Below are positions 42,443-51,306 of a DNA stretch of 64,000 bases, piece by piece; position 1 is the first letter of the stretch, and every line of letters begins with the position of its first letter. The notes below the pieces were generated by a model. That model did not search any database. It was not told the DNA's origin and saw nothing but the letters and a program-made list of their open reading frames with translations. Position numbers and translations under genes: made by a program. Where the stretch lies: assembly GCA_002256935.1 (NCBI GenBank), contig NCGL01000024.1:1-64000 (forward strand). The letters run 5' to 3'. Source of the DNA: Bdellovibrio sp. 28-41-41 (GTDB lineage Bacteria > Bdellovibrionota > Bdellovibrionia > Bdellovibrionales > Bdellovibrionaceae).

Positions 42443-43495
42443 ATGCCAAAATTTAAACGTGTACTTGCCATAGAAACCAGTTGTGACGATACGTCTGTGG
42501 CTGTCGTGAATTCCGACAATCATGTATTAAATATGCTGGCAGCCAATCAGGACAAGGATCACGCTTTGTACGGCGGTATCGTTCCAGAGATCGCAAGCCG
42601 CAATCATACGTTCACTTTGTTGCCTCTGGTAAATCAGGTTTTAAGCAAAACCGGCATGAAGTTACAAGATATAGATGGAATTGCAGTTACCAACAGACCT
42701 GGTTTGATTGGCGCTCTAATAGTGGGTTTGACGTCAGCTAAAAGTTTAGCGATGTCTTTAGATATTCCGTTTATAGGTGTGAATCATTTAGAGGGCCATC
42801 TGTTAGCGCCTTTCTTGGTTGATGATACCTATGCGCCACCGAGTAATTTTAATTATCCGTTTTTAGCATTGGCTGTCAGTGGTGGTCACACGAGTATGTA
42901 TGTTGTTCACGATTTAGGTAAATATGAAATTATCGGCCGAACCAAAGACGATGCGGCTGGTGAAGCGTTTGATAAGTTTGCAAAGACACTTGGATTTGAA
43001 TTTCCTGGCGGAGTTAAAATTGATCAAATGTCTAAAACGGGTGATGTCACATTTGTTGATTTTCCGCGTGGACTAATTGATTCTAGCACCTTGGACATGA
43101 GTTTTTCTGGATTAAAATCATCGGGCATGCGTTACGTTCAGTCCATCACGGCGGAAGAGAAAGATAAAAACATAAATTCTATCTGTGCGTCTTTTCAGGA
43201 AGCCATTGTCGATACGCTTGTGACTAAATTAAATTTAGCTTTTAAAAAATATAAAATTAAAAATGTTGTGCTTACAGGCGGTGTGAGTGCAAACTCGCGT
43301 TTGCGTGAAAAAACGTTAGAGTGGGCTCGTCGTCGTGGTATCACGGTCGCGATTCCTCCTTTACGTTATTGTACGGATAATGCGGCTATGATTGGTATTG
43401 CAGGCATCCAGCGCTTAAACCGTGGTGAACATTCTGATATGGGTATTGGTCCAATGCCTGACTATTTAAAATCTGACTTTGTGAATGAGTATTAA
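42443..43495 (+). CDS. tsaD: tRNA N6-threonylcarbamoyladenosine transferase TsaD
   Basis: 350 residues from ATG 42443 (M-P-K-F-K-R-V-L-A-I-E-T-S-C-D-D-T), the usual N-terminus; an ATG 24 nt upstream overlaps the divergent gene and is less likely. Metal-binding N-H-L-E-G-H, the A-V-S-G-G-H-T nucleotide motif and C-terminal C-T-D-N-A-A-M-I are present. With TsaB/E and TsaC it makes t6A37 in ANN-decoding tRNAs. First gene of tsaD-rsmA-smpB, with overlapping ends. Confidence 0.95.
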   Translation: MPKFKRVLAIETSCDDTSVAVVNSDNHVLNMLAANQDKDHALYGGIVPEIASRNHTFTLLPLVNQVLSKTGMKLQDIDGIAVTNRPGLIGALIVGLTSAKSLAMSLDIPFIGVNHLEGHLLAPFLVDDTYAPPSNFNYPFLALAVSGGHTSMYVVHDLGKYEIIGRTKDDAAGEAFDKFAKTLGFEFPGGVKIDQMSKTGDVTFVDFPRGLIDSSTLDMSFSGLKSSGMRYVQSITAEEKDKNINSICASFQEAIVDTLVTKLNLAFKKYKIKNVVLTGGVSANSRLREKTLEWARRRGITVAIPPLRYCTDNAAMIGIAGIQRLNRGEHSDMGIGPMPDYLKSDFVNEY

Positions 43496-44312
43496 GATGA
43501 CAGTTAAAGAACGTTTAGATTTGTTTTTCTCAAAGTTTCCGATCGAAGCCAAAAAAGCTTTAGGACAAAACTTTTTAGTATCGGATTTTGCGGTCACTAA
43601 AATGATTTCGCGTCTGAAAGAATTTAAATTCGAACATTTAATTGAAATTGGTCCTGGCCCTGGGGCATTAACGGATGTCTTGCGATCGTTAACGACTCAG
43701 TTTCGAGTCCTAGAGTTAGATAATTTTTTTCATGAATATTGGACGACACAAGGTCTGCAAGCCATTCACACAGATGCTTTGCAATGGAATTGGAAAGCCG
43801 AAGTTCAAGATCCAAAAAATACTGTTTTAATTAGTAATCTGCCGTATCAAATATCGTCGGCAATTGTGATTGATCGGTCAATGGACGAAGTTCCATTACA
43901 TGCCATGATTTTAATGTTCCAAAAAGAAGTAGCTCAAAAAATTAGAATGAAATCAAAAACATCTGATTTTGGTTTGCTCAGTGTAATTGCGCAGGTATTC
44001 TGGGATATCGAGACTGTTTGTGATTTAAGCCCCCGCGATTTTCTACCAGCACCTAAGATCGCCAGCCGAGTTCTTGCGTTTCAATCGAAGACAACAGACA
44101 TTCAGGATAAACGAGCATTTTTAGTTTTTTGCAAAGCGGGCTTTGCGCAGAAGCGAAAACTGTTAAAAAAGAACTTATTGACGCTAAATCAGATGGATCC
44201 CCAGAAAATTATTGCCTCTTTCCAGAATTTAAACTTGAATGAGACATCGCGCGCAGAAGAGCTGTCGCCGGCTCAATGGGTCGCCCTCTACAAAGATTTA
44301 GGTTTTAAGTGA
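43485..44312 (+). CDS. rsmA: 16S rRNA dimethyladenosine transferase RsmA (KsgA)
   Basis: 275 residues. Dimethylates A1518 and A1519 of 16S rRNA. A-L-G-Q-N-F-L (residues 25-31), AdoMet motif I I-E-I-G-P-G-P-G-A-L-T-D, motif IV N-L-P-Y-Q-I-S-S and the Q-K-E-V-A segment are clear. The ATG at 43485 lies inside tsaD; the ATG at 43497 just after the tsaD stop is an alternative. smpB starts within its stop (GTGA). Confidence 0.94.
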   Translation: MSIKMTVKERLDLFFSKFPIEAKKALGQNFLVSDFAVTKMISRLKEFKFEHLIEIGPGPGALTDVLRSLTTQFRVLELDNFFHEYWTTQGLQAIHTDALQWNWKAEVQDPKNTVLISNLPYQISSAIVIDRSMDEVPLHAMILMFQKEVAQKIRMKSKTSDFGLLSVIAQVFWDIETVCDLSPRDFLPAPKIASRVLAFQSKTTDIQDKRAFLVFCKAGFAQKRKLLKKNLLTLNQMDPQKIIASFQNLNLNETSRAEELSPAQWVALYKDLGFK

Positions 44313-44761
44313 GTATTTTAATAATTCAGGACAATAAAAAAGCCAGGTTCGACTACGAGGTCTTAGAAGTCATCGAGGCTGGTATTGTTTTGACGGGCAG
44401 TGAAGTGAAATCTTTGCGAGCCAAAGATGTTCAGTTAAAAGACGCCTATGTTTCGTTTCAAAACGGCGAAGCGTTTTTGCAAAACGCTCATATCAGTCCA
44501 TATCGAGCCAGCAGTTATAACAATCACACCCCAGAGCGTTTGCGTAAGCTGCTGCTCAATCGTAACGAGATCAATAAGCTAATGGGTCAAGTTCAAGAGC
44601 GAGGCTTGTCGATTGTTCCTCTAAAGATATTCTTTAAGAAGGGTATGGTTAAGCTGGATTTGGGATTAGTGCGTGGTAAGAAAGCTCACGACAAACGTAA
44701 CACCATCAAAGAGCGCGAATCGAATAAGTCTTTAAAGCAGACCCTGCGACATTCTCGATAA
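44309..44761 (+). CDS. smpB: tmRNA-binding protein SmpB
   Basis: 150 residues. Binds tmRNA and delivers it to stalled ribosomes. Typical motifs: N-K-K-A-R-F-D-Y, G-I-V-L-T-G-S-E-V-K-S-L-R, and the basic tail G-K-K-A-H-D-K-R. GTG start overlapping rsmA by 4 bp. The ssrA gene itself was not found in the window. Confidence 0.96.
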   Translation: MSILIIQDNKKARFDYEVLEVIEAGIVLTGSEVKSLRAKDVQLKDAYVSFQNGEAFLQNAHISPYRASSYNNHTPERLRKLLLNRNEINKLMGQVQERGLSIVPLKIFFKKGMVKLDLGLVRGKKAHDKRNTIKERESNKSLKQTLRHSR

Positions 44762-44766
44762 ATTAA

Positions 44767-45471
44767 TTAGCTAACTTTTCTATTTTTGGCTTGAGGGCTT
44801 TTTGGGGAGACATTCTCGTTCAATGGGATAACATTTGTTCCCTTGCCATTGACGAATTCATTTTTATTTTTCACCGTTTGATTGTAGTCCAGGCCCAGCT
44901 GTTTGCATTTCATTTGAACCAGTTTTTGCCAAGCTAACAGTGAATCTCGGTTCGCCTGATCGATGTTTAAACTGCGCAAAATTTCCAGTTCTTGTTCCGT
45001 ATTACTGCGCAACACTCGATAAAAATACTCGTAGTTGATTTTGATAGAATTCAATTCGCTTTTATTCGAATCAAAAACGATGGGGTCTTTAAAGTTACCG
45101 ATCATCAACTGCTGAAGATGGTCTTCTATTTTTTTAATTGGTTTAATAGTGTTAGATGTAAATTTCTTTCCGAAATATAAAATAAGCGAAAATGAAAGTA
45201 CGCCGCCACTGATGCAGTAAATCCATAACCAAGACTTTTCTTGATATAGGTTTGTAATCAAAGTCGGATAGGTATTAAACGCGATCGATTCAAAGAAATA
45301 GTAGTTGCGAGAGAAGAAGAAGATCAGTGGAATCGAAAATAGCGCAAATGCAAAAGCAGAAATGCAGGCGAAAATCAAGACGTAGTTCCATTCGAACTGA
45401 TTGTCATGCCAGCTTTGTTGCGGCTTGTGATGAACATTTCTATTAAGCAATTTCCTCGGACCTTGAAGCAT
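44767..45471 (-). CDS. Two-helix membrane protein with HAMP-like linker
   Basis: 234 residues. Two membrane helices (about 30-53 and 82-103) around a short extracytoplasmic loop, then a HAMP-like segment (103-155: N-T-I-K-P-I-K-K-I-E-D-H-L-Q-Q-L) and a coiled region, with a polar tail. There is no kinase, cyclase or receptor domain after the HAMP, so it may signal to a partner or be structural. Convergent with smpB (5-nt gap) and divergent from the lipoprotein at 45501. Confidence 0.7.
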   Translation of the reverse strand: MLQGPRKLLNRNVHHKPQQSWHDNQFEWNYVLIFACISAFAFALFSIPLIFFFSRNYYFFESIAFNTYPTLITNLYQEKSWLWIYCISGGVLSFSLILYFGKKFTSNTIKPIKKIEDHLQQLMIGNFKDPIVFDSNKSELNSIKINYEYFYRVLRSNTEQELEILRSLNIDQANRDSLLAWQKLVQMKCKQLGLDYNQTVKNKNEFVNGKGTNVIPLNENVSPKSPQAKNRKVS

Positions 45472-45500
45472 ACTAACTAATCGGAAAGGCCGGATAAAAG

Positions 45501-46247
45501 ATGATTGCCAGACGTCAAGAAAAGGCTAAACTAGACGTTATGACTAAGCACTTTATTTTTATATTTGGACTTTTATTCCTACTCAATTGCTCTTCAACAG
45601 AAGAGAAAAAGACGACACAGCCTTTGGTCGAGGACAAATACAGACTTAAGGAAGATCGCGAAGAGATCGGTAAATTGCGTTCGGAAGTTCCAGAAGAAAA
45701 ACGACAACAGAATGACGAAATCGCACTCAATTTAAAATGGATGAATGAGAAAAGTCTAAGTCCTTCCGAGGTGCGCAATCGTTTCTCGCAGGTTGCTTCA
45801 AGGAAGCGCCGCGTATTCAACCAAGACATAAACAAAGGTCGCCAAGAGTTTTCAAACGAAGAACGCAAATCACGTAAAGAATTTGATGCGAAAATGAAAG
45901 ACGAGCGAGATTCTATAAAGAGCTATACTAAACGTACGACCAAAGAAAAAAAAGAATCAATGGATGAGCTAGAGTTGAAAAGAAAAGAATTTAACTCGAA
46001 TCAAAAGTCTCAACGAGACGCTTTTGAAGAGGAAGTGAAAGACAAAAAGAAAAACTTTGAAGACTACATGAAGCAAAAACAAGACGAGTTCAACGCCGAC
46101 TTAAAAACATATACTTCTGAATACAATGATAAAAAGAAAGAAGAAAAAGACAAAGCTAAGCAAAAAGAAAAAGAAAAATTAGAAAGTAAATCGGTTGAAA
46201 AAAAATCGGAATTAAAAAGAATCCATTTGGAAACAGACGGTCAATAG
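45501..46247 (+). CDS. Lys/Glu-rich lipoprotein
   Basis: 248 residues from ATG 45501 (GGATAAAAG upstream); an ATG at 45540 is an alternative. Lipobox L-L-N-C at about residue 30. The mature protein is nearly all charged helix, with loosely repeated phrases such as K-E-F-D-A-K-M-K-D-E-R-D and R-D-A-F-E-E-E-V-K-D-K-K, reading as one long coiled coil of about 200 residues. It would reach across the periplasm from its membrane anchor. Function unknown. Confidence 0.7.
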   Translation: MIARRQEKAKLDVMTKHFIFIFGLLFLLNCSSTEEKKTTQPLVEDKYRLKEDREEIGKLRSEVPEEKRQQNDEIALNLKWMNEKSLSPSEVRNRFSQVASRKRRVFNQDINKGRQEFSNEERKSRKEFDAKMKDERDSIKSYTKRTTKEKKESMDELELKRKEFNSNQKSQRDAFEEEVKDKKKNFEDYMKQKQDEFNADLKTYTSEYNDKKKEEKDKAKQKEKEKLESKSVEKKSELKRIHLETDGQ

Positions 46248-46254
46248 AAATTGG

Positions 46255-46956
46255 CTAGCTACTGATTTTCTGCAGAAATGTTCGATATAGTTCCATGTTA
46301 ATGCGGGATAAACTTTTTTCATTTCCCGAGCTTAAATTGTGGAACTGAAAGCCATAAAAAAATAAGTCAAATTTTCGATCGTTAATTATTTCACTGCCTT
46401 CATTGCGATGGCGCAAGTGAGATTTCAAAGTCATTGTTTCGTGGCCTGGTACTTGGATTTCCATATCGACTTCGTCACCCATCTTGATTGAGCGCGTATT
46501 TTTGTGCGAAGCGACCCGTATTCCAGTAGTACTTAAATCAAAGACTCGCCCGGTGAAGAGTTCACCCTTGGTGCTGATTGTAACTTTCGAGGGTTGCCCT
46601 ACCGGGAATTTCAATCGATAGTTTTCACGTCGTTGGATCATGTAAAAATCAGTATCTAGAGTTAGGCATGGTAAATTTGCATCCGTATTGTAGTGGCATT
46701 TAAAGATGTAGAGATTTTCTTTTTTAAATAGAAACTGACAAATTAATTCGTCCCCATTTAAAACGACCGGTTCTTTCTTTGTAAATTGGATCTGAAGTAG
46801 GTTCGGTAATTTAAAAGCTTGAGGGCGTACGACAAAAAGATCACTTGTTGACTTGCACAGTATATCTTCTGGATTAGAAACAAGGTCACGAAGGACCTTG
46901 TTCTTCTCTTCGATAGTCAATTTTTTAAACTGATCATCTCTATTGAAGGTATCCAT
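46255..46956 (-). CDS. PilZ-domain protein, YcgR-like
   Basis: 233 residues. N-terminal YcgR-like domain (1-115) and a PilZ domain (about 118-225) with the c-di-GMP-binding R-R-E-N-Y-R and D-L-S-T-T-G motifs. Such proteins relay c-di-GMP to flagella or other machinery, and in predators c-di-GMP controls the switch between attack and growth. No catalytic GGDEF or EAL gene is in the window. Stop is 7 nt from the convergent lipoprotein gene. Confidence 0.88.
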   Translation of the reverse strand: MDTFNRDDQFKKLTIEEKNKVLRDLVSNPEDILCKSTSDLFVVRPQAFKLPNLLQIQFTKKEPVVLNGDELICQFLFKKENLYIFKCHYNTDANLPCLTLDTDFYMIQRRENYRLKFPVGQPSKVTISTKGELFTGRVFDLSTTGIRVASHKNTRSIKMGDEVDMEIQVPGHETMTLKSHLRHRNEGSEIINDRKFDLFFYGFQFHNLSSGNEKSLSRINMELYRTFLQKISS

Positions 46957-46963
46957 AGTTCAT

Positions 46964-47263
46964 TTAAGCCGCTTTCGGTGGCGTTGCTGGTTGGCATATG
47001 CCTTTTTGACCAAGAACGTTCCCTAATGTAGCCCAAAATGATTCTTTGTGCTTAGTTTCGTTTGGAGTGAATTTGATTTTAGGAAAATCATTTTTTGTGT
47101 AGTGCTCACAAAAAGTTTCCTTATTCCCATTCCTTACGATTTTAAGCATCATACTGAAGTGGTCATTTGTGAAAGTTTTGTTATCGACAAGAATTTGTCT
47201 TAATCCTTTTTCCGGGGTCATCGATAAAAAGTCATGCATTTCACTTGGATCATATTGAGACAT
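46964..47263 (-). CDS. Small protein of unknown function
   Basis: 99 residues from ATG 47263, which has GGGAGGA at ideal spacing; a start 15 nt upstream would place the ribosome-binding site inside the gene. Soluble, no signal peptide, one H-x-S-M-M-L-K helix and a Pro/Ala tail. It is 7 nt upstream of the PilZ gene, same strand, so the two are probably cotranscribed and may work together. Confidence 0.65.
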   Translation of the reverse strand: MSQYDPSEMHDFLSMTPEKGLRQILVDNKTFTNDHFSMMLKIVRNGNKETFCEHYTKNDFPKIKFTPNETKHKESFWATLGNVLGQKGICQPATPPKAA

Positions 47264-47349
47264 AGTGTGTCCTCCCATATAGACCTATCGGAGGATTTAT
47301 AAAAATTTGGAGTGAAAATGAAATTTTTTTCGGGCAGACTCTATTTGCT

Positions 47350-48213
47350 ATGCATAATATTGAAAAAACATCTAACGTCATTCGTTCACTCAGTGGTCTA
47401 GTCGATTACCAGGACTTGGTCCTAGGCGTCAGTGATGAGTATCATGGTCTATTTGTTAGAGGATCTGGCGTAGATCAATTCTATAACTTTTCGGGATATC
47501 CGGCATCGATCACCTATAAAGACCAAAAGAAAGTTAAGCCAGATCAGGAAAGTATTTCACTTGTTTCGCTGGATAGGAAAGACTATGTGATTGCATTTCC
47601 GTCGTTGTCAAAATTGAATCGTGATGAGCTCGGCGTGTTTTATATTTCCGCAGAGAATGCCCAATTTCAGATTCATTCACATAAGCGATTTAAATTAGAA
47701 AAACTTTTTAAGCAGCTGCAGGGGCGAGAAATCAATATTGAAGGACATGTGTTATTTGGTAATGATCTACTGTTACTGAACCGAGGTAACGAAACTTCCA
47801 GCAGTGAATTGATAACAGTTTCGAATGGGGCATCGTGGATCAAGAATGCTTTAGCTAAAGACTCAGATAGTGATTTTGATTACTCATTTTCTAAAGCGAC
47901 CGTTGATTTGGGTCGGTTCGATGGGCATTCGATTCACTGGACAGATGGAATGCGAGAGACCGGTCAAACGATGTTATTTTTAGCCACTGTCGAGAAAACA
48001 GATAATGCTTATGATGATGGTGTTGTTCTAGCGAGCTTTATGGGACGTTATGACGTTAAAGCCGGTAGAGTTTTAAAAATTAAGAAAATTTTAGATTCAA
48101 AGAAGGCGGAAGGTATTTGTCGCTGGAATTCGCGCTACTTAGTCTCTATTGATTCCGATTCTCCAGAGATGATTAATGAGTTCTATAGTTTTCCTCACGA
48201 TGTATTAGATTGA
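47350..48213 (+). CDS. DUF6929-like beta-propeller protein
   Basis: 287 residues without an obvious signal peptide. Repeated short strands (L-F-V-R-G-S-G, V-I-A-F-P-S-L, L-L-L-L-N-R-G-N-E, M-L-F-L-A-T-V-E) and the motifs I-H-W-T-D-G-M and K-A-E-G-I suggest the DUF6929 propeller group of unknown function. Start ATG at 47350 has only a weak ribosome-binding site. Confidence 0.65.
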   Translation: MHNIEKTSNVIRSLSGLVDYQDLVLGVSDEYHGLFVRGSGVDQFYNFSGYPASITYKDQKKVKPDQESISLVSLDRKDYVIAFPSLSKLNRDELGVFYISAENAQFQIHSHKRFKLEKLFKQLQGREINIEGHVLFGNDLLLLNRGNETSSSELITVSNGASWIKNALAKDSDSDFDYSFSKATVDLGRFDGHSIHWTDGMRETGQTMLFLATVEKTDNAYDDGVVLASFMGRYDVKAGRVLKIKKILDSKKAEGICRWNSRYLVSIDSDSPEMINEFYSFPHDVLD

Positions 48214-48293
48214 GTAGGACTTGGGAAAAATGGTTTTGACAACGCAAGCCGGCTCTCGTTAGCCTTAAAGGGAGTTGGGATAAGGAGATCCAT

Positions 48294-48788
48294 ATGATTA
48301 AAATTTTAGGCGCATTGTTATTACCTTTGATGTTACAGGCGGCTCTGCCTCCAGCACAAAAAATTCAGAAGAGTTTGATCGTAGATCAAGGTGCTATCAG
48401 CGGTGGTATTGCAGGAAATGGATTTTCAATGCTTAAAATGCAATTGGTATCTATGCCAAACGTCAAAATGGAAAGATACATTTTTGATATCGGTGATTTA
48501 AGAGGCAAAAAAATTAAAGGCCTTCCCGGCTTCTACCACGTTCAATTGGTTAAAAACCCGCCTCAAATGGTAATTGATTTCTCTCAGATGCCCGTTTCTA
48601 GAGTATTTGAGAATGATTTAACCAAAACGATCAAAAAATCCGTCTTAGTGTCAAGCGGTAAATTGATTTCAGATCCTACGGATAAAACATTAACTATGGT
48701 TTTGAATTTGAAAAAACCGGGTAAAATGAAAGTAATGCAAGTTAAGGGTGAAAAAGACACTAGTAAACTTGTAGTGGATTTATATTAA
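48294..48788 (+). CDS. Small exported protein, AMIN-like
   Basis: 164 residues, signal peptide (1-16, ending L-Q-A). The mature domain has several short beta strands (R-Y-I-F-D-I-G-D-L, M-V-I-D-F-S-Q-M, L-T-M-V-L-N-L-K) like AMIN domains, which bind cell wall or secretin complexes. Strong ribosome-binding site AAGGAG. A TTGACA lies 50 nt upstream (48236) but without a good -10. Cotranscription with the next gene (18-nt gap) is likely. Confidence 0.65.
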   Translation: MIKILGALLLPLMLQAALPPAQKIQKSLIVDQGAISGGIAGNGFSMLKMQLVSMPNVKMERYIFDIGDLRGKKIKGLPGFYHVQLVKNPPQMVIDFSQMPVSRVFENDLTKTIKKSVLVSSGKLISDPTDKTLTMVLNLKKPGKMKVMQVKGEKDTSKLVVDLY

Positions 48789-48806
48789 TCTCTCCTCGAG
48801 GTAACT

Positions 48807-49538
48807 TTGTACGCGAAGATAATAACTGCCATTTTCTTTTCCGCACTTTTCTGCCAAGCTCGCGTACTTAGTTTAAGTGACGAAAAATTTGCTAGCTATT
48901 TCGCCGTTGAGGGCGGTAGCTCGCTATTAAAGACAACTCCATTTGATGAAAACATAGCGAGCGTTGATTCTTATTCCGATGAATATAAAGTGGGAATGGG
49001 TGGTGAGTTTGGTTTTGTGTATTCCTCTCCGTATTTAGCTTGGCGCTTTTCATTTGAGATATTAAAGCCATCAAAATTAAAAGAAGTTCAAGGGTTGGCC
49101 AGTGCGACAGCGCAATACACTGTTGATTCTGATGTTACAGCTGTCGCGCCGAAGCTCGGTTTAGAAATTCATTTAAATAAAAAAACCAATAATCGATTTT
49201 ATTTGTTTGGCTATTATGGTTCGTCGAATTTGACGATGACTCATGCCTATACGGGCGTCGTATCGCCTAATTCAGACCATACGGTCGAGGCTAAAGGTAG
49301 CGCTGCCGAGATGGGCGGAGGATTGGGTTTTGAGATGAGCTTTGTGGATACGACGTCTTTTGTTATTGAAGTGGGATATCGAAGTTTAATATTTAAAGAA
49401 ATTAAGTACTCTAAAGATGTCACAACATTTCAAGGCGCTAAAACAGTTGGTGAAACCCTAACGAATTTAAATGGCGAAAATCGTAGTTTAAATTTTTCAG
49501 GTTATACGGCGTCTATTGGTTTTCGCTTCTGGCTCTAG
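48807..49538 (+). CDS. Outer-membrane beta-barrel protein
   Basis: 243 residues from a TTG start preceded by GAGG. Signal peptide 1-18. Alternating strands (F-A-V-E-G-G-S, G-M-G-G-E-F-G-F-V-Y, F-Y-L-F-G-Y-Y-G, F-V-I-E-V-G-Y-R) and a final G-F-R-F-W-L indicate an OmpA/OmpW-like eight-stranded barrel. Function unknown. It overlaps the convergent acyl-CoA ligase by 4 bp. Confidence 0.75.
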   Translation: MYAKIITAIFFSALFCQARVLSLSDEKFASYFAVEGGSSLLKTTPFDENIASVDSYSDEYKVGMGGEFGFVYSSPYLAWRFSFEILKPSKLKEVQGLASATAQYTVDSDVTAVAPKLGLEIHLNKKTNNRFYLFGYYGSSNLTMTHAYTGVVSPNSDHTVEAKGSAAEMGGGLGFEMSFVDTTSFVIEVGYRSLIFKEIKYSKDVTTFQGAKTVGETLTNLNGENRSLNFSGYTASIGFRFWL

Positions 49539-51304
49539 TATAGGCTTTCGACCACGTCGTGATATTTTTGATCCAATAATTTTCGTTTTACTTTTAATGA
49601 ATGGGTGAGCAAGCCATTTTCAACCGTAAATTCATCTGCGATCACTAGATATTTCTTAATAGATTCATGATTGGCTAGCTCCGAATTCACTTTCATAATA
49701 TGATGACGAATCTCGTCCGCAAATTTTGGACTATTGATAATTTTACTGATGTCAGAGGAATCAACTCCATTGGAGTCTGCCCATTTTTCCGCTTGCTGGT
49801 GATCCAAACTCAAAAGTGCGATGATATATTTTTTCTGGTCACCGTGAATCAAAACGTTAGCAATCAGCGGATTCAATTTTAGCAGACCTTCTAGTTTTTG
49901 AGGCGCTACGTATTTTCCGTTGGCTGTTTTAATTAAGTCTTTTTTGCGATCGGTAATTCGTAAATGTCCAGTGGGCGTTAGCTCGCCAATATCGCCGGTT
50001 TTAAACCAGCCATCTTCAAATGCGGCAGCCGTCGCTTGGGGGTCATTATAGTATTCTGTGGCGATCTTATCACTTTTAAGGAGGATCTCGCCGTCGGCTG
50101 CAAACTTAACTTGAACATCGCCAATCGGCCTACCGACAGTGCCGATTTGAAAATCAAATGGGGTATTAACCGCTATAGCTGCTGTGGTTTCTGTCAAGCC
50201 ATAGCCTTCTAAAAGCATGACCCCACATTGTGCAAAAAACTCAGCAATAACCGGATTAAGTGGAGCGCCGCCGCTGACACAAAATCGCAATTGGTTACCG
50301 AATGCAAATTTTACTTTATCTAATATTAAACGCTGTGCTAGCTCAGCTAGAGCCCAATCTTTGAGTGGGACCATTTCAAATTTACGAGTTTTATCTAGTT
50401 TGTTTTTGGCTTGTTTAAGAGCCCAATCAAAAGCCATCTGTTTAATTTTGTTGTTTTCGATAGTCGAGATTACGGCGATATAGACTTTTTCAAAGATTCT
50501 TGGAACGGCAAAAACAAATGTCGGGTTTATTTCGACCAGATTGCTTTTGATTTTTTCCATGCTTTCGGCAAATGCCATTTCGTAGCCAAAATGCGCATGG
50601 GCCCAGTTTTCAATGCGTCCAAATACATGAGCAAAAGGAAGAAATGTCAGCGTTCGATCGGCCGCTGTGGCTTGGCAGCTGTTAAATGCTTCAACAACTT
50701 CGCTAATAATTTGTCTATGGGTCAGTACGACACCCTTAGGACTTCCGGTCGTTCCACTGGTGTAGACGATGGAGGCCATTGTATCGATTTTGATGGAGTT
50801 AATAGAGCGTTTAATAGACTTTGTATCTTCTGGAGATATTTTTTCATCCAGAATTTTATCCCAGCTAATAATCGGTGAATCTAGCAGATCAAATTTATCT
50901 ATAATAACCACAGTGTTAACAGACGGGCAGGATTTGCTTATTTTTTCCCACACTCGGACTTGGTTTTTGTTTTCTAAGAACAAAACTTCAATTTCTGAGT
51001 GGTTGATGATGTAGGACATTTCTTCTGGAGTGACTGCTGGATAAATAGGAACTAGGACTCGTTTTGCGCATTGAGCGGCTAAATCGGTAGTGCTCCATTC
51101 ATATCGAGTGCTACAGACGATGCCCACTTTGGCGAATTCGACCTTAGTGTGTGTGAGTAAAAAGTGACTGATTTTGAAAATGTCTTTTTGGTATTCTGTC
51201 CACGACGTTTTAGTCCACTCGCCTTTGGCTTTAATTAAAAACGCGTTCGTCTCTGACCGTAAATGAAAATCGGCGATGGTGTAGGGCAGTGGTTTGGCTA
51301 GCAT
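49535..51304 (-). CDS. Long-chain fatty acid-CoA ligase
   Basis: 589 residues of the AMP-forming (ANL) superfamily, FAA1/FadD15-like. Activates fatty acids to acyl-CoA for breakdown or membrane lipid synthesis. The phosphate-binding Y-T-S-G-T-T-G-S-P-K-G motif, G-Y-G-L-T-E-T and the hinge region T-G-D-I-G, then I-T-D-R-K-K-D are present. It starts 2 nt after the Ser/Thr kinase gene stop, so the two form an operon; prey lipid use is a plausible role. Confidence 0.9.
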   Translation of the reverse strand: MLAKPLPYTIADFHLRSETNAFLIKAKGEWTKTSWTEYQKDIFKISHFLLTHTKVEFAKVGIVCSTRYEWSTTDLAAQCAKRVLVPIYPAVTPEEMSYIINHSEIEVLFLENKNQVRVWEKISKSCPSVNTVVIIDKFDLLDSPIISWDKILDEKISPEDTKSIKRSINSIKIDTMASIVYTSGTTGSPKGVVLTHRQIISEVVEAFNSCQATAADRTLTFLPFAHVFGRIENWAHAHFGYEMAFAESMEKIKSNLVEINPTFVFAVPRIFEKVYIAVISTIENNKIKQMAFDWALKQAKNKLDKTRKFEMVPLKDWALAELAQRLILDKVKFAFGNQLRFCVSGGAPLNPVIAEFFAQCGVMLLEGYGLTETTAAIAVNTPFDFQIGTVGRPIGDVQVKFAADGEILLKSDKIATEYYNDPQATAAAFEDGWFKTGDIGELTPTGHLRITDRKKDLIKTANGKYVAPQKLEGLLKLNPLIANVLIHGDQKKYIIALLSLDHQQAEKWADSNGVDSSDISKIINSPKFADEIRHHIMKVNSELANHESIKKYLVIADEFTVENGLLTHSLKVKRKLLDQKYHDVVESLY

Positions 51305-51306
51305 TA

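Noticed and set aside
45501-46247. Internal tandem repeat array in the Lys/Glu-rich lipoprotein
   Set aside because: The phrases are only loosely similar and fit a long charged coiled coil; no exact DNA repeat was seen.
48236-48264. TTGACA as a sigma-70 promoter before the 164-residue gene
   Set aside because: No acceptable -10 lies 16-18 bp downstream (TTAGCC at that position).
50411-50878. 155-codon plus-strand frame inside the acyl-CoA ligase gene
   Set aside because: Antisense shadow; the ligase motifs on the minus strand are complete.
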